Positions 47,415-60,021 of a stretch of DNA of 64,000 bases are shown here, in pieces. Positions within the stretch are counted from its first letter, which is position 1, and the number at the start of each line of letters is the position of its first letter. The position numbers and the translations under genes were made by a program. Source of the DNA: Parachlorella kessleri (lineage: Eukaryota; Chlorophyta; Trebouxiophyceae; Chlorellales; Chlorellaceae); the NCBI GenBank assembly GCA_001598975.1, contig BBXU01001744.1, positions 23,590-87,589 of the forward strand, given 5' to 3'. The notes under the pieces were generated by a model. The model was not told the origin of the DNA. It searched no databases and saw only the letters and a program-made list of their open reading frames with translations.

Positions 47415-50400
47415 TCAGTGGTTGAGCAGGCGCGGCCGCAAGTGATGGTGCCTGGGCTTGAAGAGCCGGCGCCGCATCTTGAACAGCACCGCTACCAGGA
47501 TGGCTCCCCAGAAGACAGCCAGCATCTGGATGTGGTGGCTCACCACAGCCTGCAGCCCAAACATCTCGCTGGCTAGCAGCGGCATGTGCTTGTTGGCGTC
47601 CTCGCCACGGGTGTCACTTAAGTCCTGGTCCACCCGCGACTTGTGGCCCTTAGGCTGCGCCAGCGTCTTGGCATGCTCCTTGATTACAGCGTCCGCGTCC
47701 CCTTTGCCTTTCGAAGCGGCCCCAGCTGCCCCATCCTTGCTCTCCCCTGCCTCTGTCTCGGCCTTTGCTGCGTCCTGAGCTGCCGCTGCCTCCTGCTGCC
47801 GCTGCTGCGCGCCGCTGAGCGTCCCGGCGCCCTTTCCCGCCGCCGCGTCTTTTTGCCCCTGCTCATCGCTGCCACCTGCCTGCTGCTGCTGGTCAGTTGG
47901 CAACTGCCCAATGAGCTCCCGCTTGGTTGCTGCGGGGTCAGCGGCACCGTCCTGCTGCGCAGTTGCTGCCACTGTGCCCTCCTGCGCTGCGGTGTTGCTG
48001 GCCGCTTGTTGCTGGGTGGCGGCTTCACCCTGCTTGGCTGTGCTGCCCTCCCCTTGGGTGGCTGTGGCTTCCTGTGCCGCTCCCTGGGCACCCTCCCCTT
48101 GGGCTGCTCCCTTATCAGCAGCAGCAGCAGCATCCTGCTGTTGCTGCTGGGCGTCAGTAGCAGTGGCTGCACCACCGTCTGCTGACTTGTCGGCAATGGC
48201 CTTCGTTTCCTGGCCCTTGTCCCTGGGGGTGCACCACTGCATGGCCACAGCTTGAGAGAGCGTCAGCAACGAGATAAGGACATAGACAGCAGTGCCACAA
48301 CAAGAACAGCGTAACTAGCTTGAGCGCCACACAAACACACATAGCTGCACCACTAATGCCGCAGGATACTCCCAGCACAATGTGATGGAGTCCGGATATA
48401 CCAAAAGCCACCAATCAACTGTTTCTGAGGTCAAGTCAAGCAACCCTGGGCAAGGTATGGCTGCAAGCTTAATATCTGTCTGCATCAATGCCGGTCACAA
48501 GGCAGGCTGCCAACCCTTCAAAGCAGGCGGCACCAGAGGCACTACCGCAATCGGGCGCAGCGAGAAGTGCACCCACCGCTGCCACCACCAGGCTGCTTAC
48601 CTTGCAGGCAGGGCGGCAATGCGAGTACATCCAGCCAGCAGTCTTCTCGCACTCGCCTGCACCGCACAGCCTTCACTTGGTGTCGAACCGCGCATTGACG
48701 AACCAACAGCCAAGAAGTTCAAGGGCATGTGCTGTCACCAGCCACAGCTGGCTGGGCTGGCTGAGAGCAACCCTCCTACCTCACCAGCAGTGTCCACCAA
48801 TCAACCAGTGCCCACGTGCAGCTTACGTACTATCCCTGCTTGCTCCTCAGCAAAGCCATGTCTCGACTCCGTCCCTCTTGCTAAACACTTGCACTGCTTA
48901 CTGCCGCTCAACTACTTAGCCATGCAGGCAAACGCCACGCCCTTGATCGCCTCAATGTCAGCAGGACTCCCCAAGCGCCCCTCCGCTGCTCCATTGCCAT
49001 GGCAATGCAACAACGCCCTCCTCCCCTCACTGCTGTCAACAGTGGCGCACAGTGGCTGGTCTCCCAACTTACCCACTGACGCCCACCACTCGCACTCCTT
49101 GGCGCGGTTCACACATGGGTCTGGGAGCTGCATGCTCTTGGAGACTTCATCCAGGTCCATTTCCAGCTGGTGGGCTCTGTTACACTCCCGCGTGAGCTCC
49201 TCGGTGGGAGGGCAGTTCTTCAGGTGGCGCTCGCAGAAGGCGGCATTTAACAGGATGATAGGCTCCACTGCAGGGTGGGAGTGTGCCCAAGGAGGATGAG
49301 AGGAGAGTGCCGGTGCAACGGCTACAACCGCTCCCAGGCAGATGACGCCTTGGCTTCCAAGCGCTGCACTCCCACCATGTCAATAGCCTTGGTTGGTTAT
49401 AATTTGCATTGATTCATAGGAATGGCAGCGGTCAGAATGATGTTCAAAGTAGCACCCCAGCTCTTCTTTACCTGACAGCAGGTCTCGCAGCAGGTCAAAG
49501 CCTGTGGTGGTGAACTGCTTGGGGGAGGGCGGGTGGGCAAACAAGCCCTTCTTCGTCTTCTTGGGATCATCACTGCAATGAGGTGCCATGTACCCTGTCT
49601 CCACTCAACCCGACCAGAAATGCTTGACAAAACTGTGCTGTGCATGTATCAGACAAAGCTGGTGGGCCTGGGCAAGGCAAGTCTGGGACAAGAGAGGAGA
49701 TTGACACAAACAGTGCCCTACTTACCTGAGCTCCCAGGGCGGGCATACCAAGGGGTCAAAGTCAAAATGCCAGTGCTTGTCAAACTCGTAGTTATAGCCC
49801 TTCACCTGCAAGGAAGCAAGGGAGCCCCATAGGGGAGCGGTCAGGGAAAGGTTGCCGCAGCCATGCAAGGAGTAACCACCACCACCCAAGTGACCACGAC
49901 CAAGGCTTGAACAGTAGAGGTAGTAGACCGATATGTTGTAGAGCGCAAGGCCGCAGGGCGCCCTGGCCAACACCTTGCACAATACGGCCCTTCCAGACCG
50001 ACAGGCACCGGCACCTGTGTTATGCGCTGGAGGCTTGTACGACGCAAAGCAAACATGGACGCAGGCATCACAGCTGAAGTACAGGATCTCTCAAACCAGG
50101 AAAGGTACACAGTCAGGCAAGGGTGTGAGCAAAACACAGAGAACTGGGACAGCACCAGCAGGCACCAAGCCCCAACTCACGCTCCAGTGGAGGCCGTAGT
50201 GCAGCACCTTGGGAGGGTCTGCGATAGGAGTGGGAGCATGGCAATTCGGCACAGTTGCAGCTGATATGTTCTAGTGGGCCAAGCTCTTATTGGTAGGTCA
50301 GTCAGGAGCACACAGCTGCAAACTACACAGAGCAGCCTCCCACAGCTGGCACAGGTCGTAGGAGATAATTCTCTGCACATTCTAGTAAGGCCAGTCAGGG

Positions 50401-53400
50401 TGGGCAGGAGACCGACTGGCCAATCAAGCTCGTCAACGTGACTCGTCCCGGCTTACCCACGGTATCATAGCCTGGGTACAGCATGTGCTCGCTGTGAGTT
50501 ATATGCCACACGTCCGCCTTGGCGCAGCCAAAGCTGTAGCCATACATCTCTGATATCCAAGGCTTGTCTCCTGCAAACAGTGGTGGGGCGTGAGGTGCTT
50601 ATGTAGGTTGCCGGCCCTGCCTACGGCTCTCCATGCCAACATTGTTCTTCTGCTACCAGCAGCTGCCCCGCAGTCATCCACCCCACTTGCTTGCTGGGCC
50701 ACTAGATAAGGTGTCGCAGGGAGAGCCATTTCGACAGTTGCAACCTCCCATTAAACATATCGGCATGTCTGGCGCCACAAGCACAGCCACAGGGCCGGCT
50801 GACCTGGCTTTTTGGTCCATTCGTCACCCGTCAGGTTCCAAGCCTGCACATGCAAGCCGGAGCAGACACACAGTTGGCTCCCTGCCCTCACTACCTTCGA
50901 CCACCCACTAGCCCCCGCCCGGCACGTCTAGCTGCTAACCTGGTTTCTTTGCGAACACATCTCCAGTCAGGTTCCAGGCCTGCAACATGCGAGGTGCTAG
51001 CAGCCCAAGGTCGGCTGGCAAGTGGCGCCCAGCCTGACAGGCCATGGATTGTGCAATGCAGCATGGCAGGCACAGATGAACTGGGGGGGCCTGTGCTGCC
51101 ACCTCAAGCACCAAGCACCAAGCCTTGCTTAGAACGCCCAACACTGGCCTCAAACATTCCCCAGGCTCCCACTGTTGCTGGTAAAAAAGAATCACAACTA
51201 TACTAGTAGCACTGCTGCGCTGCCGCGTCACACACAAAAACAACGTGTCGCCATTGCATTACCATGCCCTACCATGCCTGGTTTGCATTACTCCGCCAAC
51301 TGCGACAACAACCACCCTGGCTGGCTCCACTCTTTGCAGCCCATGACTCATCAACGGCTGTCATGCCCTTTCGGATGACTCACCCCAGGGTCCTCCCTGA
51401 CCCTCTCTGTGTACTTGAGCCACAGGGGCGCCACCCGCCGCATGTCCTCCCTAGCCATAAGTGTAAAGCCGCCCGCCATATCGCCGCGGCGGCCCTTCCG
51501 CCCTGCATAGCAAACCCCCTTATCATTACTAGCTTCAGTTGACCCCAGTTGGCAGGCACAGCTAGCCAAAGATAGAAGCAGCAATCAACTCTGTGGCTGC
51601 CGCTGCCCGGCTGGAAGTGCTCACTGCTCCTGACTGTGCAGCAGGCACCATCCCTCAAACCCCCCTGACCTGCTAATGTGTCATTCCTAGGTATGACCTC
51701 TGGCACGTGTGTGAGCGCCAGCTGGTTGTCTGTGCCCTTCATGTACCCAAAGTACGCCGCTACCGCCCACCCAGGCTTGGCCCCCAGCTCCTGCACTTGC
51801 AAGCCAGCCACTCTCAGTCCTGGACAGCTGTGAAAAGCGGTCCGACAAAAAGTCCTCCCATCACCAGTACTCTCCAATAATGCCAATTGCAGCTCAGCCG
51901 CCAAACATTGCGGCTTACAGGCTTCTGCTTTGCCCATTGCAAAGTTCTTGCAAGCGGCCCTCTACAAGCATCGATGCCAGACCAACTGGCCAACCCTGCC
52001 CACCCTTGCCTGCTCCCCAGCCTAGCATAGCAGTGCAGCATGCATAACGCACCTCTGGAATGAAGGGTTCCCGCATGATCATGTCTGCATCAATGACTAA
52101 CACAAAGTCCTCCTTCACCTCCACCTGCAGCCACACGCACAGCAAGCTCTCCCACTTGGCTTCACCTACTTAGGCGAGAATCCACTAAAGTACATGCGTC
52201 GGCTTAACATAGTTTCACTGCCCTCCCCAGCGCTCTTATCGGCGAGAGAAGGGCCAGGCACTTCGCGTATGCAGCCTCCCGCCGGGGCATTGACAGCAGC
52301 TTCATGCAGCAGCCTCCCGCCGAAAGAGCCCCGGTGATGCTGCTGCATGAGCCCCGTGTGCAACACAATTTCCCAGGCACCATGGGTGCCACCTTGCACG
52401 CAGCCTCCCTGGCTGCGGGCTGTGCACCCCAGCTGGCCACCCAGAGCGGCGCGGCTCGGGCACATGGCATGCAGCAACAGCATGTGCACACCCAAGCAGC
52501 AGCCTGCACCGCCGACCCTGCGCCGCGTGCCGTCAGCGCTTCACTGACAACACCAAACCAGCCCAATGCGGTCTCCTAGCGAACATGGCAACCAAAGAGC
52601 GGGCTTGACGTGGATTACCATGCTGCTGGCTTCACCAAAGCGCTGGCAACCACTCCTGGAATCATACCTTGGACATCCAGTCCAGCACCGCCAGCGGCTT
52701 GTTGTAGGCATGGTACACATCACCCGTCCGTGGGTGCACCGTGTAGCTAGGCGCCCAGTGCGTGGGCACAAGCGTTTTCTCAACCTCCGACAGCTTGGAG
52801 TACTCCTCCTTTGTGCAGCACAGGATGCGTGTCATGGGCCCCGGCTGGCCCACCCGCCGGTGGCTGTAAAACATGCCTGCGTAAGAAGGAGGTACAGTGG
52901 GCGCACATATTGTGCAGAGCAACGGAGCAAGGCCCCAAGCAGCGGGCAGTAAGCGTGATCGACTTCGCAAAGCTCAAATGGCATGGAGGGTTTGGGCCCC
53001 AGCATGTTGGAGCGGTGAGCCCTCCCGTGTGCACGCCACTAACACAGAGCCAAGGAAGCCCTCTAGTTACTGAGCTGCTCATAACAAGATTATGCACAGC
53101 CAAAACCAGCCAGCCTTACCTAAAGACTGCCATGTAAAGTAGCTCTGCAGGGCAGTGCACACAGGCAGGATTCATTCAGAACCTGTAGACATCCCACGAA
53201 GGAATCAAGCAGGCAGAGGAGCTTGCTTGACCAGCAGCTTCTTGCTGAAGGGCCTATACCAGGAATGCAGGAGAGGCGGGTTTACGTGTGCAGGGGACCC
53301 CGAGCGCCCCAAGCCCCTTACCTTGCACTCTGTTGGTATCACAGTGTGCCTGCAGTAATATGCAGAGTACAAAGAGCTGAGCCACTGCTAAGTTCACACA

Positions 53401-53637
53401 ACAACTGCTCTGCATGCAGCCAGTACTAGCTGAGGCACTGCCCTGTCATTGCCTACTGAGCAAGTCGTTCCCACAAGCTAGTGCGCGGCAAAGACTTTCA
53501 GGGATCCCGAGCACACGGCCAGAAAAGCCCTCAAGAAACAGGCGACAGGTTTCTCTTCAGCCTTACACTGAGTAGGCAGCGTGTCCTCCAACTGCCAAGC
53601 TGAGGACAACTACGGCCAGCAACTGACAGCTCCTCAT
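47415..53637 (-). CDS. SERGT1: Peptidyl-serine alpha-galactosyltransferase (GT96-like), ShKT module, membrane anchor
   Basis: Enzymes of this family add galactose to Ser of extensin-type hydroxyproline-rich glycoproteins in the ER/Golgi. Exons (minus): 53637-53567, 53349-53322, 53144-53120, 52876-52668, 52124-52053, 51790-51670, 51502-51384, 50979-50940 or 50843-50804, 50570-50457, 50218-50181, 49805-49726, 49572-49472, 49267-49073, 48656-48601, 48236-47415; all junctions keep frame and give 696 aa. A signal peptide (MRSCQLLAVVVLSLAVGG) is followed by HTVIPTECKSYFTWQSLG, SHRRVGQPGPMTRILCC, HPRTGDVYHAYNKPLAVLDW, the DxD motif VIDADMIM (D123/D125), YFGYMKGTDNQLAL and WISEMYGYSFG, all hallmark segments of the plant enzyme. 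Residues about 385-427 form a ShKT-type six-Cys module. A Gln/Ala-rich stalk of about 200 residues leads to a membrane helix (about 661-676) and a basic tail. The plant enzyme likewise ends in a membrane anchor. Confidence 0.92.
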
Positions 53638-54233
53638 GACTCCCTCAGTTTGATCCACCGCGGCCGTCAAGAAGCTGCGTCAAAGGACTCGGGCCATCTG
53701 CGCAGCTTGTTTGCTGTTCCAAGTTCGCACTTTGAAGCCTCAATCCAAGCTTCCCGGCACACAATGTGCGGAAGGTTTTGGTAGTCTGGCACACAAATCG
53801 ATAGAAAGATTCAACACACGGCAATATAGTTCCCGCCACCCAACTGCAGGTCAGACTTGCTGCATGCCGGCTGCATTATATATCCACAGAAAAAGATAGA
53901 TCTGACCTTAATGCACGCTGGAGTTTGCTAGGGTGGGACATGAGTCTGTGCATGATTGTGTAACGCAGTGGTGGACCGAGTACCGAGTCAGGGTTATAAT
54001 CACACTGCTACCAACAGCTTACCCAAAGTTCTGCTTGACGCATCGTCGCCTTGCAACATCTGTTCACTTAACTTCGCCAGAGTCTCTGTTACTGACTTCT
54101 CACAGCTCTCAGTCAGTGGCCAAACGAGGTGACCTGTGCACTAACGCGCAAGGTGGTGAACCACCACGGTTTTTTCAATGCCCAACCCATCTTAAGGGCT
54201 AGGCACGCTGCTTTGGCAGACTGCCCTTCGCCT
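53638..54233. other. Spacer between SERGT1 promoter and POLH 3' end
   Basis: About 600 bp upstream of the galactosyltransferase start codon and downstream of the polymerase stop codon, both genes on the minus strand. No coding exon or repeat is recognised. Confidence 0.5.
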
Positions 54234-57200
54234 TTAAGAGGGTTTGTAGAAAGACCCAATGCCTCCTGCACCACTCCTTTGCCGTTTGGCAGTGCTGCTG
54301 CTCCCGGTTCTGCCTTGTGTCTGTCCCTGCCGCTGCTGTAGAGCCCCAGCAGGAGGCTGGCTGGCCAACGGCTTCCTCTTCTTCTCCTTCAAGCGCTCTG
54401 TCATCTGCTGTGCTTTCAGCTGCGCTCGGATCTCCCTCTGAATGCTGGGTGGAAGCTCCGCTAGCACGTCTGGGTCCACACCGCTTCCAGCACCCTCGCC
54501 TGGCTCATTTCCTGCCTTTTGCCCAGCCGAATCCCCCAATGCTGGCCAGTGCCTTGCCCCAGCCTGCTCTGCTGCATTGCCGCTGGCAGCAACGGGGCCT
54601 TGGCCGCCCTTAGGCGAGACAGTGACGGTGTCAGCAGCTGCTCGGTCCGCACAGCATGCCTCGTTAGGCGGGAGCAGCACCTGTTGGTGCTTGGTCAATG
54701 ATGGCGCGGCTGGCACAGGCCCACTGTTGGGGCCAGCTACCAGTTGCTCGCCTCTGTTAGTGTTGTCCACAGTCCCCTGCCCATACACTGACCTTGCTGC
54801 TGCTGGGGGCTGCCCTGAATGCTCACCACAACGCCCAGGCTGTTCAAGCTGAGCGCTCTCATCTGCAGGAGGCATTGCCATGAGGGCTGGGCTGGTAGGC
54901 CTGCTAGCTTGCATCGCAGATTCTTCAGCTGTCGCTGGTGCTACCCTGAAGAACTTGGTGATGGAGACACCAGGGCCGGCTGTGGGCTGGAAGTTACTAG
55001 CAGCAAGGAACAGGCTGCCAATGCTCCACCCTGCAGAGGCAATCAGAGAGGCCTGGACGGCTGTGCCTGTCCTCCTTGGCAAGAGATAATCACCCTAGAT
55101 GTTTACCAGCAGCAGATGACGCACTGGAGCAAAGCCGGCGGCCATGGGCATGTCGTAAGGCACAGTAAACAGCAAACACTTCCGCATCTGCGGCACACAC
55201 AAATCAACAACAGCCCGCAATACTGGAGGCAGATGGCTTTACTCTGTAGCTCCCAGCCTCACCTAACCCGTGCTCCTTGGCCCAACGCCGGATTAGCGCG
55301 GTGGCATCCTCTGCCATAGGTGCAGCCTGAGGACGCCGCAGCTGGCAGGAGCGAGACAGGGACTTGCTGCTCTGCCAGACGCCGTCCGACCCTGCACAGG
55401 TTACAGCTGACCAGACCTGAACCGCATGCAGCACACAGGACCAGTGCAACAAAATGGGCCGCCAACCCTGACCAGGGGGCGTCAACTGGCAGGGCTGTCC
55501 TAACTCATCAAAGCACAGCACCGCCAAGAATAGCTCGAGAGCATTGGTGCCAGCATTACACAGGGAACAACACAAACACACAAAGCGTCCAATGCACGCC
55601 GTTGTGTCTAACCAGGTGAAATAACCTTACAGGCCGCCCAGTATACCGTCATCCACAAGGATGATTGGAAAGGCCCTTGCTCCGCTTCCTTTGCTAACCG
55701 TCCCCAGGCGACCTCAGGCCTCTAACAAGGGCATAGTCGCTTGGCCTCAGCCCATCCTTACCTGCCCAAGGGGGCGCTGCGGCGAAGCTCACAGTCAGCA
55801 GCGTGGCCGAGCGGTGGTTGGCCTGCTGGTCTGTAGCCAGCCGCTCCTCCAGCTCACCAGCTGCAGCATCGAAAATGACATCATCACAAATGCAGGTTCT
55901 AGAGCTTCCTCACCTCAAGGCTACATTGAAGGACCGGGGCAGTGGGCAAACCAAGAGAGAGAACAGAACACTCCAGCGTAGCAAGGCGGAACGAGGGATA
56001 CACGATTTCCAATGCAAGAGAGGCAGAGTATGCTTCGTGAAGTCCATGCACCTTTCTAATTGCGGCAGCGCCTTCCCACCCCCCCCCCCCCTAAAAAAAA
56101 TCAAACCCACAGAGCTTAGGAGCATGGTCCACATGCGGCTCCCCCCCTTCCTTCTGGTAATGCGCAGGTGCCTCCACCAACACAAGCAACGCCTGCCCTC
56201 CCAGCCAGCCCTCGACAGTTCCCAGTTACTTACATCAATCTCAATTGGGTCTGGCCGTCCCTGCCACCAACAACAAACAACCCACCCAGCTCCAGCAGCC
56301 AGCGGTGCACGCTGTCCACTTCCACCAGGGCGTGGTTGCCCCGGAACGTCTTGCCGCAGCTGAGTGACTTGGGCAGCGTCCGCTCCGTGACCTCGCCGTC
56401 ATCCACACCCCGAGCAAGGGCATAGAGCCAGGACTCATCCTTCTCGCCAAACAGCTGCAAGGGGTCGCCGGCATAAGACTCAGCAGGTCAAATGTCTCAT
56501 CTGACACTTGGTAGCAGACCCTTATCCGGAAGAGAATAGGCCATGCACGTATCCGGAAAGCAGCAGCAGTAGCTTTAACAGCTTGCCTGTCCATTCAACA
56601 GGCAGTAGCTCACCACGCAAGGTACATGAGCAACTCCATAGCACCTCCCATATGAACAGCATTACACACAACCTCCCCCTATCGGGCGCGCAGAGGAAGC
56701 TTGGGCGCCGCTCACTTCTCAAGCACATCCCGCCCCCACCTCCAACCGCACGCTGCTCCACTGTCACACCGGGAACAGGGTGGGTTCTGCTGAGCAGCCA
56801 CCTCCACCAATGCCTGCTCTAAACACCAGAGTACAGATCGACCTCACCTGCTGAAGGGTGGCCTGTGGCACAGCGGCCAGCTCCCCCACGGTTTGTACCA
56901 TCAGCTCTTGGGCCACCCGCGCCCCAAACTTGCCGCCCAGCTGGCGCAGCTTGGAGATGGGCAGCGGGCCCAGCAGGCCTGAAATTTGAAGGCAGCCACA
57001 TAACGAGATGAATAGTGACAACTTGATATGGACAGCCGGGAGCTTCCAGTACATGACAGATGACAACGGTCGCTGGCAAGGGCCAGCCGATCAGCCACAC
57101 AGAAAAGGCAGGACCAAAGGGTTATCACTGTGCATTATCTCCTGGCAATGCCAGGCAAGCTGAATGCGGCCCTCTGGACTTGGACACTTTCGAAGTCACA

Positions 57201-59703
57201 CCCCCACCATGTTGTTGGTGGCCTTACCTGCATTGCGTCTGCCGCGTCACGATGCGGCTGTACAGCCTTGTAAATTACCAAGGCCAGCTTGGCTAGCAGC
57301 ATGTAGGGGGTACCCATAGTCTCGCCCGAAACACTAATCAAGGCTTCCCAGCAACAACCATTGCTTCCCTGCTGCCATACCTGGCACTGCGGCTGCCGGT
57401 ACCACCGTTTGCTGGGCGGGCTTGTGAAGCCCTGATGCCAGCTTGGCTAGCAGCTTGGTGTGAGCAATGCCAGCAGAGCAAGTAAATCCAAGCTCCTGCT
57501 TGACAGCGTCGCGAAGCTCCGCTATCACCGCTGCAAAGGCGGCATCAGGAGGGATGTAATACACCTAGGCCTGTGCGTTGCACCAGTCCTTAGGGTCTGG
57601 TGTGGACGGTGCCAGTGCAGCATTTGTAAGCACTCCTGTTCCGCAGCCTGGTACAACTCTGCCAGAAGCGGGGCAACCGCCAAACAGGAGGGGTAGCTTT
57701 GGATATGTGCTAGCCGTGCTGGCTACAACGATGCAGTCACCGTTGGCACAACCACACTCGTTGAAAGACAGCAACCAGGTCTTCTTCAGCGCAAAAAGCA
57801 CCCAAGTCGATGATACCCCACTCAGCAGAACAGATGATATAAGTATCTGCACCAGCAGCAGACAGTCTAGGATGCTGCCTCTGTGGACGAATGCACGCGC
57901 ACACAACGGTGTACCAGCTACTCTCAGGACTGAGCATGCCAAGGTGACGCATATAGTGGACGTGTTCTACCTGTAGTACAGGTAGAACACACATAGTATG
58001 TAGAATAGATGGTGTGCGCCAGTGCCATGCTACCTGCTCCACAAGCCAGCAGGACGTCCCCGTTTTCCCATCGGGCCCCAGCTGGCCGCTGCCACCAGGT
58101 GTCTGCGTCCAGCGCACCGCCCTCCCCCATCACATGCACTTGCTCTGCAGGAAGGACCAGCACCACGGCCGACGAGCAACTCAACAGTCCTACCTACTCG
58201 CGTCTGGTTGGAGAGGCCCCACGATGTTTTAGTGAGGGAGGCAGGCAACCACACCGCCGGCAGTGGGTCAGTGGCACATCAGGCAAGGCGCACAAGCACA
58301 CCTGGGCCGAGCAGCATATACGAAACATGTGTGTAGGTTTTGTTTTGGGTGAGAGACGTCTACACCAGCCACGACTGCTGCGGCCTCCACGGGGTTTCCT
58401 GGCACCGACAAACTCTCACAGGCGCCTGGGATGTCATGTGCTCAGAGACTGGACCGACTTAGGAAGGGAAGCAGTCAACGCTTGCTCACCCACGTTCATC
58501 GGCAGCGGTGGCGCGCCACAGCACTCCACAAGGAGCTTCTGGGCCTCGTTTGTGAGATCCAGATAGCACTCATCAACTGGACACTCAAACCGAGGCAGGT
58601 ACTCCAATAAGTGACTGCCTGTGGTACTAGCGATTGTCTTCCAACCAGCAGGACCAGCCTCTGCAAATGCGACCCAACTGGGCAAGACACAGCGGTAGAG
58701 CACAGCTCAGTAATTCCAGCAGGCCGGCCAGCAACAACCTTCGCGACTGCACTTCTCACTACCACCAATACAATCCCTGTATGGCCTATCGCAGGTGAGC
58801 TAGTAGACAAGATGTTCACCGCCGGCTTGCCAGCAGGCTATGCCTTCACAAACCTGCCTGACATGCAGCCCACAGGACCCCTGTAACCTCACTCGCCACT
58901 CACTGGAGGCCCTCTCACAGGTGGCCTTGCGAGCTAGGATGTCCAGAACACGCTTGCCAGCATCTCTGTACAGTGTCAGGTCCGCTTTACCATGGGCTGT
59001 TGGCACCTGGACCAGCTGCAGGTCAGGGCAGAGGGCCCTCGCCGCATCGCCACGCATGTTGCGCTTGACCCCTGTGGCAATGCAAGTAGTGCTGCAATGT
59101 TGAGAAGAGTTTGACAGTGGCTATCAAGGCTCGCCTTTTGGGGAACTGGTTTGCACACCAGTATATGCAGGACAGGAAGAAGGGATCTGGTACATGCTTG
59201 TAGGGTAGCTGCAACTCCGGTAGGGTGGACAGCTCCAGAAAGAGAGCTTACCTGCAGCACGGGCCTCGTAGGAGACTGCTATCAGTGATCCATTGCTGTT
59301 GTTCAGCAGCCTATCGTCGTCGGGCGCAAGTGTCTTGAGGTCGCCATATGGGTTGTACTGCACTACACCGCTGGGCTTCCCGGCCAGCCTGGCGGGGTCG
59401 CGCAAAGCCTGCGTCCCAGGCACCAATAAGGGATTGCTGGTGAGGTGAAATATTGAAACGAGCTTCCTCAGTATGGTGCAAGTTAAGAGGTGATATTGGT
59501 ACGAGGTATCAAGGCTGGCCCCTCCCAAGCTTGAGCTGATAGGCAGAAGGCGGTGCAGCAAGACGACAGGCTGACAACATGCTTGACACGGCGCCACGAA
59601 GCCTGCAGTCGTCTGGGCCGCTTCTCACCTCCACTTGTGCATAGAAGGCATCCAGGTCTATGTGGGCTAGGACCTTCTGACAGGGCATCTGCACCTCCGC
59701 CAT
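54234..59703 (-). CDS. POLH: DNA polymerase eta (Y family)
   Basis: Translesion polymerase that copies past UV dimers in the nucleus. Eleven exons (minus), all in phase: 59703-59629, 59408-59252, 59071-58904, 58576-58490, 58144-58034, 57530-57381, 56978-56848, 56454-56286, 55860-55762, 55391-55263, 55030-54234; 690 aa, similar to plant Pol eta. Catalytic acids are visible: HIDLDAFYAQVE (D16) and ERASIDECYLDLT (D135/E136). Other family hallmarks are NSNGSLIAVSYEAR, GVKRNMRGDAAR, FTCSAGIAHTKLLAKLASG, HKPAQQTVV, LPISKLRQLGGKFG and LPKSLSCGKTFRG. The little-finger domain follows. Near the C-terminus DPDVLAELPPSIQREI (about 610-626) is a ubiquitin-binding UBM motif rather than the animal UBZ finger, and the protein ends GGIGSFYKPS, a degenerate PCNA-binding box. 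The upstream neighbour on the opposite strand starts 319 bp away. Confidence 0.93.
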
Positions 59704-60021
59704 GGTCCTCCTGGGCCTGGCAGTGAACCTGGCAACACTTCCTTGGGCGCTTCTTGGTTCGACTGATGACAGCCCAGGAAGGTTAGGCTGACAGCTAAGG
59801 GGAGCTGCCTACATACAACCACATCCGGATACCCTCCCAAATGCACTCACGAAGGTATCATCAGAAGCTTGCGGTTATTTAGAACGGGACACAGACATGG
59901 ACAAACATCTCAATATATATATGTGGTAATGGTTAGTCAGAAACGCATACTGCCTCTGCTCTGCGGAGCAGTCCAAGTATACCTGAGTCTTTACATATAT
60001 ATCACAGCCATATTGAATGGT
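59704..60021. promoter_or_regulatory. Shared upstream region of POLH and the plus-strand gene
   Basis: A 318-bp region between two divergent start codons, probably a bidirectional promoter. It contains two AT-rich tracts, ATATATATATG near 59912-59922 and ACATATATATCAC near 59992-60004, roughly mirror-placed, that could serve as TATA-like elements in opposite directions. This is inferred from position and composition only. Confidence 0.4.

Noticed and set aside
47684..48196. Long minus-strand and plus-strand frames (170-180 codons) over the Gln/Ala-rich exon
   Set aside because: They are out-of-frame shadows of the low-complexity last exon of the galactosyltransferase, whose own frame joins the upstream exon in phase.
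57381..57564. Longer POLH exon 6 starting at the open frame near 57564
   Set aside because: The phase does not fit the preceding exon; the internal acceptor TTTGCAG at 57531 restores both phase and the conserved CGAAVIAELRD junction.
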